Positions 26,081-35,487 of a stretch of DNA of 64,000 nucleotides are shown piece by piece. Under the pieces are notes generated by a model. That model had not been told where the DNA came from and made no database searches. It worked only from the letters and a program-made list of their open reading frames with translations. Source of the DNA: Parvibaculum sp. (GTDB taxonomy: Bacteria > Pseudomonadota > Alphaproteobacteria > Parvibaculales > Parvibaculaceae); assembly GCF_030651915.1 (NCBI RefSeq), contig NZ_JAUSBV010000005.1, positions 744,001-808,000 of the forward strand, in the 5' to 3' direction. Position 1 is the stretch's first letter, and each line of letters begins with the position of its first letter. A program made the position numbers and the translations under genes.

Positions 26081-26854
26081 TCAGATCGGGCCGCCGCCGT
26101 CGATGTTGATCTTCTGACCGTTCGCATACGGATTGGCGTCCGAAACGAGATAGACCACCGCCGCCGCCACCTCTTCGGGACCGCAGACATGGCCGAACGG
26201 GTAGCGATCGTCCAGCTCGTGAATGTCCATTTCCTTCTTGCCCATCCGCGCTGCGGCGAGACGGCGACCCATATCGGTGTCGGTCAGGCCCGGCGCCACG
26301 ATATTGGTCCGTATGCCGAATTTCCGCTCTTCCTTGGCCAGCGTCAGCGCCAGCGCTTCGGCCGCCGCCTTGCCCATATTGTAGGGCCCGCCATTGGCCG
26401 AATGACTGAGCGTCGCCACGCTCGAGATGATGATGATGTCGCCGCGCTTCTGTTCGCGCATCTGCGGGATCACCAGCTTCGAGACGAAATGCGGCGCCAT
26501 CGCATGCACGCGCAGCACGCGTTCCAGCTCCAGCGGATCGGTGTCGGCCACCGTCTGGCCGCGCGAAGCGATGCCGGCATTGTTGATCAGAATGCCGATC
26601 GAGCCGAAATCCTTCAGCACATCGGCGACCATTTTCTGGTCCTCGTCGAAATTCTCGACCGAGGCCGAATAGGCTTTCGCCTTGCGCCCGAGCTTTTGAA
26701 TGGCAGCGACGGTTTCCTGCGCGGCCTCCTCGTCGCGGCGGTAATTGACCGCCACGTCGGCGCCGGCTTCGGCCAGCGCAATGGCAATGGCGCGGCCGAT
26801 GCCGCGGCTGCCGCCCGTGACAAGCGCCACGCGGCCTTCAAGAGACAGGTTCAT
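26081..26854 (-). CDS. Short-chain dehydrogenase/reductase
   Basis: A 257-residue classical SDR. TGGSRGIG near 12 binds the cofactor, NNAG near 90, SSVATLSHSANGGPYNMGKA near 140-158 provides Ser and the YxxxK pair, and NGQKINIDGGG is at the C-terminus. ATG 26854 is chosen because GGGGAGGACGACA precedes it. It lies 22 bp downstream of the acyl-CoA synthetase gene on the same strand, so the two probably form an operon and act on a CoA-activated acid or its 3-hydroxy or 3-keto form. Confidence 0.87.
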   Translation of the reverse strand: MNLSLEGRVALVTGGSRGIGRAIAIALAEAGADVAVNYRRDEEAAQETVAAIQKLGRKAKAYSASVENFDEDQKMVADVLKDFGSIGILINNAGIASRGQTVADTDPLELERVLRVHAMAPHFVSKLVIPQMREQKRGDIIIISSVATLSHSANGGPYNMGKAAAEALALTLAKEERKFGIRTNIVAPGLTDTDMGRRLAAARMGKKEMDIHELDDRYPFGHVCGPEEVAAAVVYLVSDANPYANGQKINIDGGGPI

Positions 26855-26876
26855 TGTCGTCCTCCCCGCGCGCGGT

Positions 26877-28631
26877 TCACGCCGCGCGATAGCCTTCATA
26901 TTTCTTCATGTCTTCGCGCAGCACCGTTTTCAGGATCTTGCCGTTCGGATTGCGCGGCAGCGGTTCGTGACGGAGCTCGATCTTGATCGGCACCTTGAAG
27001 GCGGCGAGCAGCTTGCCGACATGGGCGCGCAATTCGGCTTCCGTCACCTGTTTGCCCGGCGCGACCTGCACGATGGCGCCCACTTCTTCGCCGAGCACCT
27101 TGTGCGGAATGGCGACGACGGCGGCATCCATCACGGCGGGATGCGCGTAAAGCGCGTCTTCGACCTCGACGCAGTAGATGTTTTCGCCGCCGCGGATCAG
27201 CATGTCCTTGGCGCGGTCGAGAATATAGGCAAAGCCTTCCTCGTCCATGCGCACGAGGTCGCCGGAATGGAACCAGCCGCCCTCGGTGATCGCGGCCGCC
27301 GTCGCTTCCGGCTTGTTCCAGTAGCCCTTGACGATGTTGGGGCCCCTGATCCAGAGCTCGCCGATCTGGCCGCGCGGCAATTCGTTGCCCTGTTCATCGA
27401 CAACCTTGATGTCGCAGACCGGCACGGCCGGACCGGCGCTGTCGGGTTTCGCGACATAATCTTCGGCGAGGTTCTGCGTCGTGATGGCGGAGGTTTCGGT
27501 CAACCCGTAACCGTTCGAGGGGTGCACTTTCGGGAACTGCTTCTTGATGCGGGCGACGAGATCGGGTGCCGAGGGCGCACCGCCATAACCGATCGATTCA
27601 ACCGTCTCGGTGTTCCAGTTGTCGAACTCGGGCGATTCCAGCACCTGCCAGACCATCGCCGGCACGCCGCCGAATGCCGTCACGCCTTCGCGGTCGATCA
27701 GTTCGAGAGCGCGTTCGGGCTGCCATTTATGGATGATGACGAGCTTGCCGCCGCTCGCATAGGTCGAGACGAGGATCGAGTGGCAACCGGTCACATGGAA
27801 GAGCGGCACCGAGAGCAGCATCACGCGCGGCGGCGCCGTGGGATCGGGCGCCGGCGGCATTTCACCCCGGCGCATGAAGGCGCGCGCACCGCCCAGCATC
27901 GCGTTCATCAGATTGGTGCAGATGTTGCGCTGTGTACCGAGCGCGCCTTTCGGCTTGCCGGTCGTGCCCGAGGTATAAAAGATCGTCGCGTCGTCTTCCG
28001 GATGCATGCCGGGATCGGCGATTGCCTCTGCCGGAAGCTTCGCATAGCCGTCCGGCGTTGCGACCAGCGTTTCGAAAGCTTCGGCGACGCCCAGTTCGTC
28101 GGCCGGCGTGCGGACGGCGACGAGGCCGTCGAGACCCAGCGCCTTCAGATGCGGACGGATACGGTCGAGGCGCTCGTGGTCGACGATCAGCACCTTCGAG
28201 CCCGAATCCGAAATGCCGTATTCGAGTTCGGGGCCGGTGCCCCAGGCGTTCAGCGGCACGATGACGCCGCCGATCGCGGCGACCGCCCAGAATACGATCG
28301 ACCATTCGGGGAAGTTGCGCATGATCAGCGCCACGCGGTCGCCCTTCTTGACGCCGTATTTGTCCTTCAGCACGCGGGCGAAGGCCGTCGCCGCGCGATA
28401 GTGGTTCTCGTAGGACAGGCGCTCGCCTTCATAGATGATGAATTCGCGTTCGCCCCAGGCGCGGCCGAGATCGAAAATCGCGCGCAAGCTTGGCGGCGTT
28501 CCCTTGTAGGTGCGGATCGGATTGCCGCGGATCTCAACCGTCTCCATCTCGAAGGGCGAGCCCGGCGAGGTCAGGAAGGCATGCGCCTCCTCGATGGTCA
28601 TGGCGGGCCATTTGGCGGCGTTGTCGGCCAT
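26877..28631 (-). CDS. Acyl-CoA synthetase (long-chain fatty-acid-CoA ligase-like)
   Basis: A 584-residue AMP-forming ligase. FYTSGTTGKPKG (~225) is the ATP loop, GYGLTETSA (~360) the adenine motif, GDLVRMDEEGFAYILDR (~465) the ribose-binding Asp region, and NPNGKILK (~562) the catalytic Lys. The ATG at 28629-28631 follows CAGGGAGAACGACT. It is the first gene of a pair with the SDR. It differs from the other synthetase at 12892-14472 in length and motif detail, so the two probably handle different acids. Confidence 0.88.
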   Translation of the reverse strand: MADNAAKWPAMTIEEAHAFLTSPGSPFEMETVEIRGNPIRTYKGTPPSLRAIFDLGRAWGEREFIIYEGERLSYENHYRAATAFARVLKDKYGVKKGDRVALIMRNFPEWSIVFWAVAAIGGVIVPLNAWGTGPELEYGISDSGSKVLIVDHERLDRIRPHLKALGLDGLVAVRTPADELGVAEAFETLVATPDGYAKLPAEAIADPGMHPEDDATIFYTSGTTGKPKGALGTQRNICTNLMNAMLGGARAFMRRGEMPPAPDPTAPPRVMLLSVPLFHVTGCHSILVSTYASGGKLVIIHKWQPERALELIDREGVTAFGGVPAMVWQVLESPEFDNWNTETVESIGYGGAPSAPDLVARIKKQFPKVHPSNGYGLTETSAITTQNLAEDYVAKPDSAGPAVPVCDIKVVDEQGNELPRGQIGELWIRGPNIVKGYWNKPEATAAAITEGGWFHSGDLVRMDEEGFAYILDRAKDMLIRGGENIYCVEVEDALYAHPAVMDAAVVAIPHKVLGEEVGAIVQVAPGKQVTEAELRAHVGKLLAAFKVPIKIELRHEPLPRNPNGKILKTVLREDMKKYEGYRAA

Positions 28632-28734
28632 AGTCGTTCTCCCTGTGGGCGCGGTAGCGCGCCTTCGCTGTTCTTGTTGGCCTAGAGATACCGCGTTTGG
28701 CGGCGGATTTGAAGCCGCGCCCTGCCGCTTCCCG

Positions 28735-29400
28735 TCAGAGACCGAACTTCTTGAGGAGGGCCGTTTCCTCCGCGATGCAGGCCGCAAAGCTCGGCCGGGC
28801 AAGGATCGCGGCGAGATAGCGCGTCAGGTTCGGATAAGTACCCGCATCGGGCCTGAAGCCCGCATGGGCGAGGTTGACGAACTGGGTCCCGATCGAAATG
28901 TCGGCGATGGAGAAGCTATTGCCCGCGGCAAACGCCTTCGCGCCGATTTCCTTTTCGAGCCAGGCAAAATTGCCCTGCAATTTTTCGGTGAAGGTTTTTT
29001 CGGCAGTGGCCTTGTCGGGCTCCTTGCCCATCAGGCGGCTGACAACCATCGGGCGGAAGACACCCATGCCGACGGCGCCGGCCAGATCGCTGTCGGTATA
29101 TTCCTCGTACCAGAGCGCCTTGCCGCAGGCGAAGGCGTCGGCCGGATAGAGCGCAGGCGCCGGGAATTTGCGCTCGAGATAGCCGCAGATCGCCGAGCTG
29201 TCAGGCAGCGTCGCATCCGCGCCGATGCTGTCGTCGCGCAGCACCGGAATGCGCTTCAGCGGCGAGATTTCGAGAAACCAGTCGGGCGGCGGGAAAATAT
29301 TGACCTGCTCCAGCGTGTAGTCCTGACCCTTCTCGGCCAGGAACACGCGCACCTTGCGCACGAAGGGCGAGAGGCTCGCCCCGTAAACGGTCAATGTCAT
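28735..29400 (-). CDS. Glutathione S-transferase
   Basis: A 221-residue two-domain protein. The N-terminal thioredoxin-like part has LYGASLSPFVRKVRVFLAEKG (Ser of SPF is the likely catalytic residue), a cis-Pro in RIPVLRDD and the gamma-glutamyl-binding DSSAICGYLE. The C-terminal helical domain contains SIADISIGTQFVNL with the N-capping box Asp. It conjugates or reduces electrophiles with glutathione in the cytoplasm. It lies 103 bp upstream of the acyl-CoA synthetase gene on the same strand and may be part of that unit. Confidence 0.85.
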   Translation of the reverse strand: MTLTVYGASLSPFVRKVRVFLAEKGQDYTLEQVNIFPPPDWFLEISPLKRIPVLRDDSIGADATLPDSSAICGYLERKFPAPALYPADAFACGKALWYEEYTDSDLAGAVGMGVFRPMVVSRLMGKEPDKATAEKTFTEKLQGNFAWLEKEIGAKAFAAGNSFSIADISIGTQFVNLAHAGFRPDAGTYPNLTRYLAAILARPSFAACIAEETALLKKFGL

Positions 29401-29500
29401 GATCGGATTCCTCTGGCCGGCGGTTCAAGCCGCGCGGCGTCTGCATTTTGCGATGGGAGAGCAAAGCATTGCAGGGCCGATATGCGCAAGCGCGAAGTCG

Positions 29501-30262
29501 TCATCCGGCGATGACGAGTTCGACCGAGGCGGCGGCGAGCGTTTCGGCAATCTCGGGCGGCGGCGCGGCATCCGTCACCAGCAGATGGATCGCCTCCGGT
29601 CCGGCAAGGCGGATCGGCGCGCGGCGGCCGAACTTGGTTGCATCTGCCGCGACCAGCGTCTTGTCGGCGCGGGCCATGATCTCGCGCGAGAATTCGGCTT
29701 CCTGCAGATCGAACAGCATGAAGCCCGTCGCCGCATCGATGGCGGCGGCCGACAGCACGGCATATTGAACCGAGAACTGGCGGACAAAGGCCAGCGCCTC
29801 GCGGCCGAAGGCGCCGGCGTCATGCGAACGCAATTCGCCGCCCGCCATGAAGACGCGATTGTCGTTGCGCGTTGCCAGCGTATGCGCCACCGCGACCGAA
29901 TTGGTGACGACCAGCAGGTCGCGATGGTTGCGCAGCGCCTGGGCGACATAGGCCGTGGTCGAACCAATATCGAGGAACAGGGAATCGCCGTCACGAATGA
30001 TGCCGGCCACGGCATCGGCGACGCGGCGCTTGGCATCCGGGTTCTCGTCCATCCGCTGATGGAAGGTCAGCTCCTGGACCGTGTCGGGCAGATAGACCCC
30101 GCCATGGACCTTCCGCACCAGCCCGTTATCCGCAAGTTTGCGCACATTGCGCCGTATCGTCTCCTCCGACACATCGAGCCGCCGCGCCAGCTCGTGAATA
30201 CGGCAGGAACCCGAGCGCCGGAGCGCGTCAAGAATTTCCATTTCGCGATGGGTCGCATGCAT
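29501..30262 (-). CDS. DeoR-family transcriptional regulator
   Basis: A 253-residue protein. ATG 30262 (MHATHREMEIL) is preferred over an upstream start that would add a low-complexity basic tail. Residues ~7-60 hold the DeoR helix-turn-helix (IHELARRLDVSEETIRRNVRKL..GLVRKVHGGVY). The C-terminal DeoR sensor domain has DGDSLFLDIGSTTAYVAQAL near 100, a sugar-phosphate-binding type loop. It is transcribed away from the betaine-type ABC operon and is the obvious candidate to control it. The effector is unknown but would normally be a phosphorylated small molecule, which fits the kinase-like gene in the operon. Confidence 0.85.
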   Translation of the reverse strand: MHATHREMEILDALRRSGSCRIHELARRLDVSEETIRRNVRKLADNGLVRKVHGGVYLPDTVQELTFHQRMDENPDAKRRVADAVAGIIRDGDSLFLDIGSTTAYVAQALRNHRDLLVVTNSVAVAHTLATRNDNRVFMAGGELRSHDAGAFGREALAFVRQFSVQYAVLSAAAIDAATGFMLFDLQEAEFSREIMARADKTLVAADATKFGRRAPIRLAGPEAIHLLVTDAAPPPEIAETLAAASVELVIAG

Positions 30263-30492
30263 CGAGCCACTGACGCCTTTTTTTTGGCGGCCTTCCCGCG
30301 CGCGCGGCAGACCGCATCGTTTCTTCCTTTTCGCAACATAAGCCACCAAAAACAACAAAACCAAACGCTTTGTGTTGACAAATATTGGATTGACGCATGA
30401 ACATTAACGCTTGAACGGGATCGGGGAGGCTGGCGGGCGTATGACCGCCGTACTGACCGGGTCGGCATCAGCAACAACAGAAGGGGATGACC
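30263..30492. promoter_or_regulatory. Divergent control region between the deoR-type gene and the ABC operon
   Basis: A 230-bp gap, AT-rich at 30340-30415. TTGACA (30375-30380) could be a plus-strand -35 box. AACGCTT is directly repeated at 30364-30370 and 30406-30412, and TTGAC at 30375 and about 30390. These are candidate DeoR-type operator repeats; no clear -10 can be assigned. Confidence 0.4.
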
Positions 30493-31443
30493 ATGCGGAG
30501 TTCAGGAGTTGTCGGAGCCCTGGCGGGCGCCGTCGCATGCCTGGCGGTAGCGGGGACCGCCATGGCCGAGCCGGAGTCGAAAGATCCGATCAAGCTGACC
30601 CTGCACGACTGGTCGGGGCAGCTCATCACCACCAACATCATGGCCGAGGTGCTGAAGAAGGGCGGCTACAATGTGGAACTTGTGCAGGCCGACTATCTGG
30701 CGCAGTTCACCGGCCTGAAGACCGGCGACGTGCATGTCGCGATGGAAATGTGGGAGACCACCGGCCGCGAAGCGATGGACGAAGCCATTGCAACCGGCAC
30801 CGTCGAGAATTTCGGCGAGACCGGGATGGAAGCCGTCGAGGAGTGGTGGTACCCGGCCTATGTAAAAGAAAAATGTCCGGGCCTGCCCAACTGGGAAGCG
30901 CTGAACGATTGCGCCGATGTTTTCGCCACCGCTGAAACCGCACCGAAGGGCCGCTATCTCGGTGCGCCGGTGACATGGGGCGGGTTCGACGATGAACGCG
31001 TCGAGGCGCTGGGCCTCAACTACGAAGTCGTTCATGCCGGCACCGATGCCGCGCTCTTTGCCGAACTCCAGTCGGCCTATGACCGCAAGGCGCCGATCCT
31101 GCTCTGGGTCTATGCGCCGCATTGGGCACAGATCAAGTTCGAAGGCGAGTGGATCGAATTCCCGACCTATACGCCGGAGTGTTACAGCGACCCGGCCTGG
31201 GGCTCCAATCCCGATATGGCCTATGACTGCGGCAAGCCGCGCGGGCCGATCTGGAAGGTCGGCTGGGCCGGCGTGAAGGACAAGTGGCCGGGCGCCTACA
31301 ACGCCATCAAGGCGTTCAACATTTCCAATGACGAAATGGCTGCCATGATCGCTGCCGTCGACCTCGACGGTGCCGCGCTCGATGCGGTCGTCGCCGACTG
31401 GATGAGCGAGAATGAGGAGCGCTGGTCGGCCTGGCTCGAATAG
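30493..31443 (+). CDS. Glycine betaine/proline-type ABC transporter substrate-binding protein
   Basis: A 316-residue periplasmic protein. A signal peptide (GALAGAVACLAVAGTAMA) is cleaved before EPESKDP. LTLHDWSGQLITTNIMAEVLKKGGYNVELV is the OpuAC/ProX opening. Several aromatic residues (MWETT, EWWYPAY, VTWGGF, WVYAPHWA) are suited to a cage binding a quaternary ammonium head group. Conserved Cys pairs (KCPG..DCAD; ECY..DCG) may form disulfides. ATG 30493 is used because AAGGGG lies 6 nt before it; ATG 30487 would leave no spacing. It is the first gene of the transporter operon. Confidence 0.87.
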   Translation: MRSSGVVGALAGAVACLAVAGTAMAEPESKDPIKLTLHDWSGQLITTNIMAEVLKKGGYNVELVQADYLAQFTGLKTGDVHVAMEMWETTGREAMDEAIATGTVENFGETGMEAVEEWWYPAYVKEKCPGLPNWEALNDCADVFATAETAPKGRYLGAPVTWGGFDDERVEALGLNYEVVHAGTDAALFAELQSAYDRKAPILLWVYAPHWAQIKFEGEWIEFPTYTPECYSDPAWGSNPDMAYDCGKPRGPIWKVGWAGVKDKWPGAYNAIKAFNISNDEMAAMIAAVDLDGAALDAVVADWMSENEERWSAWLE

Positions 31444-31467
31444 GCCGATCTGCAACCGAACAAGACG

Positions 31468-31495
31468 GCGGGCCAGCAGCGATTTGCTGGCCCGC
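31468..31495 (+). terminator. Strong hairpin between binding-protein and ATPase genes
   Basis: GCGGGCCAGCA (31468-31478) and TGCTGGCCCGC (31485-31495) form a perfect 11-bp stem with a 6-nt loop. There is no T run after it. Its place right after the binding-protein stop suggests partial termination or mRNA 3'-end protection, giving more binding protein than ATPase and permease. Confidence 0.65.
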
Positions 31496-31566
31496 TCTCG
31501 CTTCGCTGCCAGTGCAAGCCGGATGGGTTGCCGGTGCGACGGTCATCCCTCCCATTGAGAGCGTCA

Positions 31567-32601
31567 ATGTCCGAAAAGCCCGTCAAGCTCGCCTGCCGCA
31601 ATCTGTGGAAACTGTTCGGCGATGGCGCCGCCCGGTTTGTCGCGCGGCACGGCGCGGGCGCCGACGCGGCCGCCATCCAGGCGGCCGGCCTGATCGGCGC
31701 GGTGCGCAATGTCAATATCGACGTCCGGCAGGACGAAATCTTCGTCATCATGGGACTTTCCGGCTCCGGCAAGTCGACGCTGGTGCGCTGTCTGTCGCGC
31801 CTGATCGAGCCGACCTCCGGCCAGATTCTTTTCGACGGCCGCGACCTTCTGCGCGCCAGCACGCGCGAGATGATCGAGATCCGGCGCCACAAGATGGGCA
31901 TGGTGTTCCAGCACTTCGCGCTGCTGCCGCATCTCAACGTGTTGCAGAATGTCGCCTTCCCGCTCGAGGTCCAGGGCGTGCCGCGCGACAAACGCGAGGC
32001 GCGCGCGCGCGAGATCATCGAACTGGTGGGACTGGGCGGCCGCGAGAGCTATTTTCCGCGCGAGTTGTCGGGCGGCCAGCAGCAGCGCGTCGGTATTGCC
32101 CGCTCGCTTGCCGTTGAGCCGGATATCTGGTTTCTCGACGAGCCCTTCTCCGCGCTCGATCCGCTGATCCGGCGCGAAATGCAGGATGAGTTCCTGCGCC
32201 TGCAGAACATGCTGCACAAGACCATCGTCTTCATCACGCATGATTTCGACGAGGCGATCCGGCTTGCCGACCGCATCGCCATCATGAAGGACGGCGAAAT
32301 GGTGCAGGTGGCAACACCCGAGGAACTGGTCCTGAACCCCGCCACCGACTATGTGGCCGAATTCACCCGCGACGTCTCGCGCGCCAAGGTGCTGACGGCG
32401 GGCACGGTGATGGGACCGGTGCTGCGGGAGAGCGAGACCGCCGGCACGGTGCCCCAGCGTGCGCGCGTGGCGCAGATCGCCCACCAGGTCGAGGCCGCGG
32501 ACAAGCCGTTCGCCGTCGTCGATGCCGAAGGCCGCATTGTCGGCAGCATCGACCGCCGGCGCGTGGTCAATGTCCTGATCGGACGGGACGCCGGCGCATG
32601 A
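31567..32601 (+). CDS. ABC transporter ATPase, ProV/OpuAA type
   Basis: A 344-residue ATPase. Walker A GLSGSGKST (~65), Q-loop MVFQHFALLPH (~115), signature LSGGQQQR (~165), Walker B IWFLDEPFSALD (~185) and switch His FITHD (~220) are all intact. The N-terminal insert between strands (KLFGDGAARFVARHGAGADAAAI) is typical of the glycine betaine subgroup. The C-terminus retains one CBS-like segment (FAVVDAEGRIVGSIDRR), which in OpuA-type importers senses ionic strength. The stop overlaps the permease ATG (ATGA at 32598-32601), indicating translational coupling. Confidence 0.9.
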   Translation: MSEKPVKLACRNLWKLFGDGAARFVARHGAGADAAAIQAAGLIGAVRNVNIDVRQDEIFVIMGLSGSGKSTLVRCLSRLIEPTSGQILFDGRDLLRASTREMIEIRRHKMGMVFQHFALLPHLNVLQNVAFPLEVQGVPRDKREARAREIIELVGLGGRESYFPRELSGGQQQRVGIARSLAVEPDIWFLDEPFSALDPLIRREMQDEFLRLQNMLHKTIVFITHDFDEAIRLADRIAIMKDGEMVQVATPEELVLNPATDYVAEFTRDVSRAKVLTAGTVMGPVLRESETAGTVPQRARVAQIAHQVEAADKPFAVVDAEGRIVGSIDRRRVVNVLIGRDAGA

Positions 32602-34595
32602 CGATCGCGGGCCGCAGACTGACACCCTGGGCCGCGTTCTGGCTGGCGGCGGCGATCGCGTCGTTCTTTCTTGCCGCGCATGGTGCAAGCATGACCGCGG
32701 CCATCGACGCCGGATGGGCAATGCAATATCCGGCCGCATGGCGCTGGCCGCTCAATGCGCAAATCTCGGCCGCGATGAAATGGCTGGTCGAAGAGGTCCA
32801 TTTCCACTTCTTCACCTTCACCGAGATGACGCGCGGCCTCGCTTGGCTTCTGAAACAGCCTTACGACTTCATCCGCTCGCTGCTGGTGGGCGGCTTCGTG
32901 CGCGGCCTCGGCCGGGACGCCGTTCAGCTTCTGCCGTCGCTCAGCTGGCTCGCCGTCGTCTTCATCGTCGCGGCCATGGGCTATTACGCGCGCAGCTGGC
33001 GCCTCGCCTTGCTGGTGGCCGGCTGCTTCCTCTATCTCGCCGTTTTCGGCAAATGGAACAGCGCGATGGTGACGCTGTCCTCGATCCTGATCGCCGTGCC
33101 GCTGGGCGTGGTCGGCGGGCTGCTGCTGGGGATCGCCGGCTATCGCTGGCGCACATTCGACCGGGTGCTGACGCCGGCGCTCGACCTGATGCAGACGGTG
33201 CCGATCTTTGCCTATCTGGTGCCGATCCTGTTTCTGTTCGGCTTCGGTCCCGTTTCGGCGCTGATCGCAACCGTCATCTATGCGATGCCGCCGATGGTGC
33301 GCGTCACAACACTGGCACTGCGTGCGGTCCCGTCCGAAATTCGCGACTTTGCGGTGATGGTCGGCTGCAGCCGCCGCCAGATGACGTGGAAGGTGCTCGT
33401 TCCGGCCGCGACGCCCAGCCTGATGGTCGGCGTCAACCAGGTCATCATGCTGTCGCTCAACATGGTGATCATCGCCTCGATGATCGGCGCGGGCGGGCTC
33501 GGCTTCGAAGTGCTGAGTTCGTTGCGCCGCCTCGATATCGGCGCGGGCCTCGAAGCCGGCATCGCTATTGTCGTGCTCGCCATCGCGCTCGACCGGCTGA
33601 GCCAGGCCTTTGCCCAGCGCAGCGGCTACAGGCACAGCGAGAGCAGCAACTACCTGACGCGCCATCCCTGGCTCGTCACCACGGCGCTGGTCGTGCTCGG
33701 GACCGGTCTTGCCGGGCTTTTCGTTCCGGCCCTGCAGGATTATCCGGCCAGCGCCACCGTCACGACGGCGCCGTTCTGGTCGGATCTGGTGCGGAGCATC
33801 AATATCGCCTTCTTCGATCAGTTCGAAGCGGCGAAGGTCTTCATGCTGGTCAACATCCTGATGCCGGTGAAGCGCTTCATGCTGGCGCTGCCCTGGCCAT
33901 GGCTCGTGCTGCTGGCCACGATTGCGGGCTGGCAGCTGGGCGGATGGCGGCTCGCCACGCTCTGTCTCGGCCTTTCGGTTTTCATTGCCGTCAACGGTCT
34001 CTGGGAACTGGCCATGGTGACGATCTATCTCTGCGGCATCTCGGTCGCCATTGCTGCGATGATCGGTATTCCACTGGGCATACTGGCGACCGAAAATGCG
34101 CATGCCCAGCGGATCGTCGGCGCCGTCATCGATACGCTGCAGACGCTGCCAAGCTTCGTCTATCTGATTCCAGTGGTGATGTTGTTCCGGGTCGGCGACT
34201 TTGCCGCGATGATCGCGGTTATTCTCTATGCGCTCGCCCCCGCCGTGCGCTACACCGCACATGGCATCCGCAACATCGACCCGCAACTGATCGAAGCCGG
34301 CATCGTGTCGGGTTGCACGCGGCGCCAGCTTCTGTGGCGGATCAAGATGCCGCTCGCAATGCCCGAGATCATGCTCGGCATCAATCAGACGATCATGCTG
34401 GCGCTGTCGATGCTGGTCATTACCGCGCTTGTCGGCACGCGCGATCTCGGACAGGAGGTCTATATCGCGCTGACAAAGGCCGATGTCGGGCGCGGACTCG
34501 TGGCCGGCGCCGCCATCGCCTTTATCGCCATCATTGCCGATCGCCTGATCTCGGCCGGTGCGGCTCGAACCCGCCAGAGACTGGGACTCGCATGA
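32598..34595 (+). CDS. ABC transporter permease with two fused ProW-type domains
   Basis: A 665-residue membrane protein, about twice the usual ProW length. Each half carries the inner-membrane-component domain with its coupling (EAA) loop: GCSRRQMTWKVLVPAATPSLM (~260) and GCTRRQLLWRIKMPLAMPEIM (~575), each followed by IMLxLxMxVI and a Gly-rich turn. A normal importer uses two copies of one permease, so here one polypeptide supplies both. The region ~340-430 links the halves and adds helices. It is coupled to the ATPase gene before it and to the kinase-like gene after it, with ATGA overlaps at both ends. Confidence 0.87.
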   Translation: MTIAGRRLTPWAAFWLAAAIASFFLAAHGASMTAAIDAGWAMQYPAAWRWPLNAQISAAMKWLVEEVHFHFFTFTEMTRGLAWLLKQPYDFIRSLLVGGFVRGLGRDAVQLLPSLSWLAVVFIVAAMGYYARSWRLALLVAGCFLYLAVFGKWNSAMVTLSSILIAVPLGVVGGLLLGIAGYRWRTFDRVLTPALDLMQTVPIFAYLVPILFLFGFGPVSALIATVIYAMPPMVRVTTLALRAVPSEIRDFAVMVGCSRRQMTWKVLVPAATPSLMVGVNQVIMLSLNMVIIASMIGAGGLGFEVLSSLRRLDIGAGLEAGIAIVVLAIALDRLSQAFAQRSGYRHSESSNYLTRHPWLVTTALVVLGTGLAGLFVPALQDYPASATVTTAPFWSDLVRSINIAFFDQFEAAKVFMLVNILMPVKRFMLALPWPWLVLLATIAGWQLGGWRLATLCLGLSVFIAVNGLWELAMVTIYLCGISVAIAAMIGIPLGILATENAHAQRIVGAVIDTLQTLPSFVYLIPVVMLFRVGDFAAMIAVILYALAPAVRYTAHGIRNIDPQLIEAGIVSGCTRRQLLWRIKMPLAMPEIMLGINQTIMLALSMLVITALVGTRDLGQEVYIALTKADVGRGLVAGAAIAFIAIIADRLISAGAARTRQRLGLA

Positions 34596-35482
34596 TCTGG
34601 AAACGGAAAAACAATCCCCTCCGCCGGGCCGCCACCCTTCCCTGCTGGAAGAGCCGGGTCAACCCGGTGCCGCTCAAGGGCGGGATCACCAATGTCAATT
34701 TCGTGGTCGAGGATCGCGGCCGCAAATATGTCGCGCGGATCGGCGACGACCTGCCGGTTCACCAGGTGATGCGCTTCAACGAACTGGCGGCGGCACGGGC
34801 CGCGGCCGATGCCGGTATATCGCCGGCCGTGATCCATCACGAACCGGGCGCGCTGGTCATCGACTTCATCGAAGGAAAAACGCTGACAGCTGCCGATGTG
34901 CGCGACCCGGCCATGCTGGCACGCATCGTGCCCCTGCTGAAAAAATGCCACCGCGAGATTCCGAAATTTCTGCGCGGGCCGGTCCTCGCCTTCTGGGTGT
35001 TCCATGTGGTGCGCGATTACGGCTGGACGCTGAAGGCCGGCCGGAGCCGCCACCTCACACGGCTGCCCGACTTTCTGGCGGCGGCCGACAAGCTCGAACG
35101 GGCCGTCGGGCCGGTCGAGATGGTGTTCGGCCACAATGACCTGCTGCCGGCCAATTTTCTCGACGATGGCGAGCGGCTCTGGCTGATCGACTGGGACTAT
35201 GCCGGCTTCAACAGTCCGTTGTTCGACCTTGGCGGGCTTGCCTCCAACAACGAGTTGACGCCGGCCCAGGAAACATGGCTGCTCGAAACCTATTTCGAGA
35301 CGCCCGCGACCGACGATCTCCGCCGCCGCTATGCGGCGATGAAATGCGCGTCGCTGCTGCGCGAGACCATGTGGAGCATGGTCTCCGAGCTCCATTCCAA
35401 GATCGACTTCGATTATGCCGCCTATACGGCCGAAAACCTGTCGCGCTTCGACGCGGCCTATAGCGCCTTCAACAGGACCTGA
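34592..35482 (+). CDS. Choline/aminoglycoside kinase-like phosphotransferase
   Basis: A 296-residue protein with a protein-kinase-like fold. PLKGGITNVNFVV (~28) is the nucleotide loop as in choline kinases (LicA type), KYVARIGDD carries the ATP-contacting residue, and FGHNDLLPANFL (~178) is the HxDxxxxN catalytic loop with N-D in place of G-D. LIDWDYAGFNSPLFDLG (~200) supplies the metal Asp. The start overlaps the permease stop. It would phosphorylate choline, ethanolamine or a related alcohol taken up by the transporter; that link is inferred from gene order. Confidence 0.8.
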   Translation: MIWKRKNNPLRRAATLPCWKSRVNPVPLKGGITNVNFVVEDRGRKYVARIGDDLPVHQVMRFNELAAARAAADAGISPAVIHHEPGALVIDFIEGKTLTAADVRDPAMLARIVPLLKKCHREIPKFLRGPVLAFWVFHVVRDYGWTLKAGRSRHLTRLPDFLAAADKLERAVGPVEMVFGHNDLLPANFLDDGERLWLIDWDYAGFNSPLFDLGGLASNNELTPAQETWLLETYFETPATDDLRRRYAAMKCASLLRETMWSMVSELHSKIDFDYAAYTAENLSRFDAAYSAFNRT

Positions 35483-35487
35483 AAGAC

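Noticed and set aside
32349-34286. 645-codon open frame antisense to the ABC permease
   Set aside because: Low-complexity H/R/E/D composition without recognisable domains; the plus strand has clear permease motifs.
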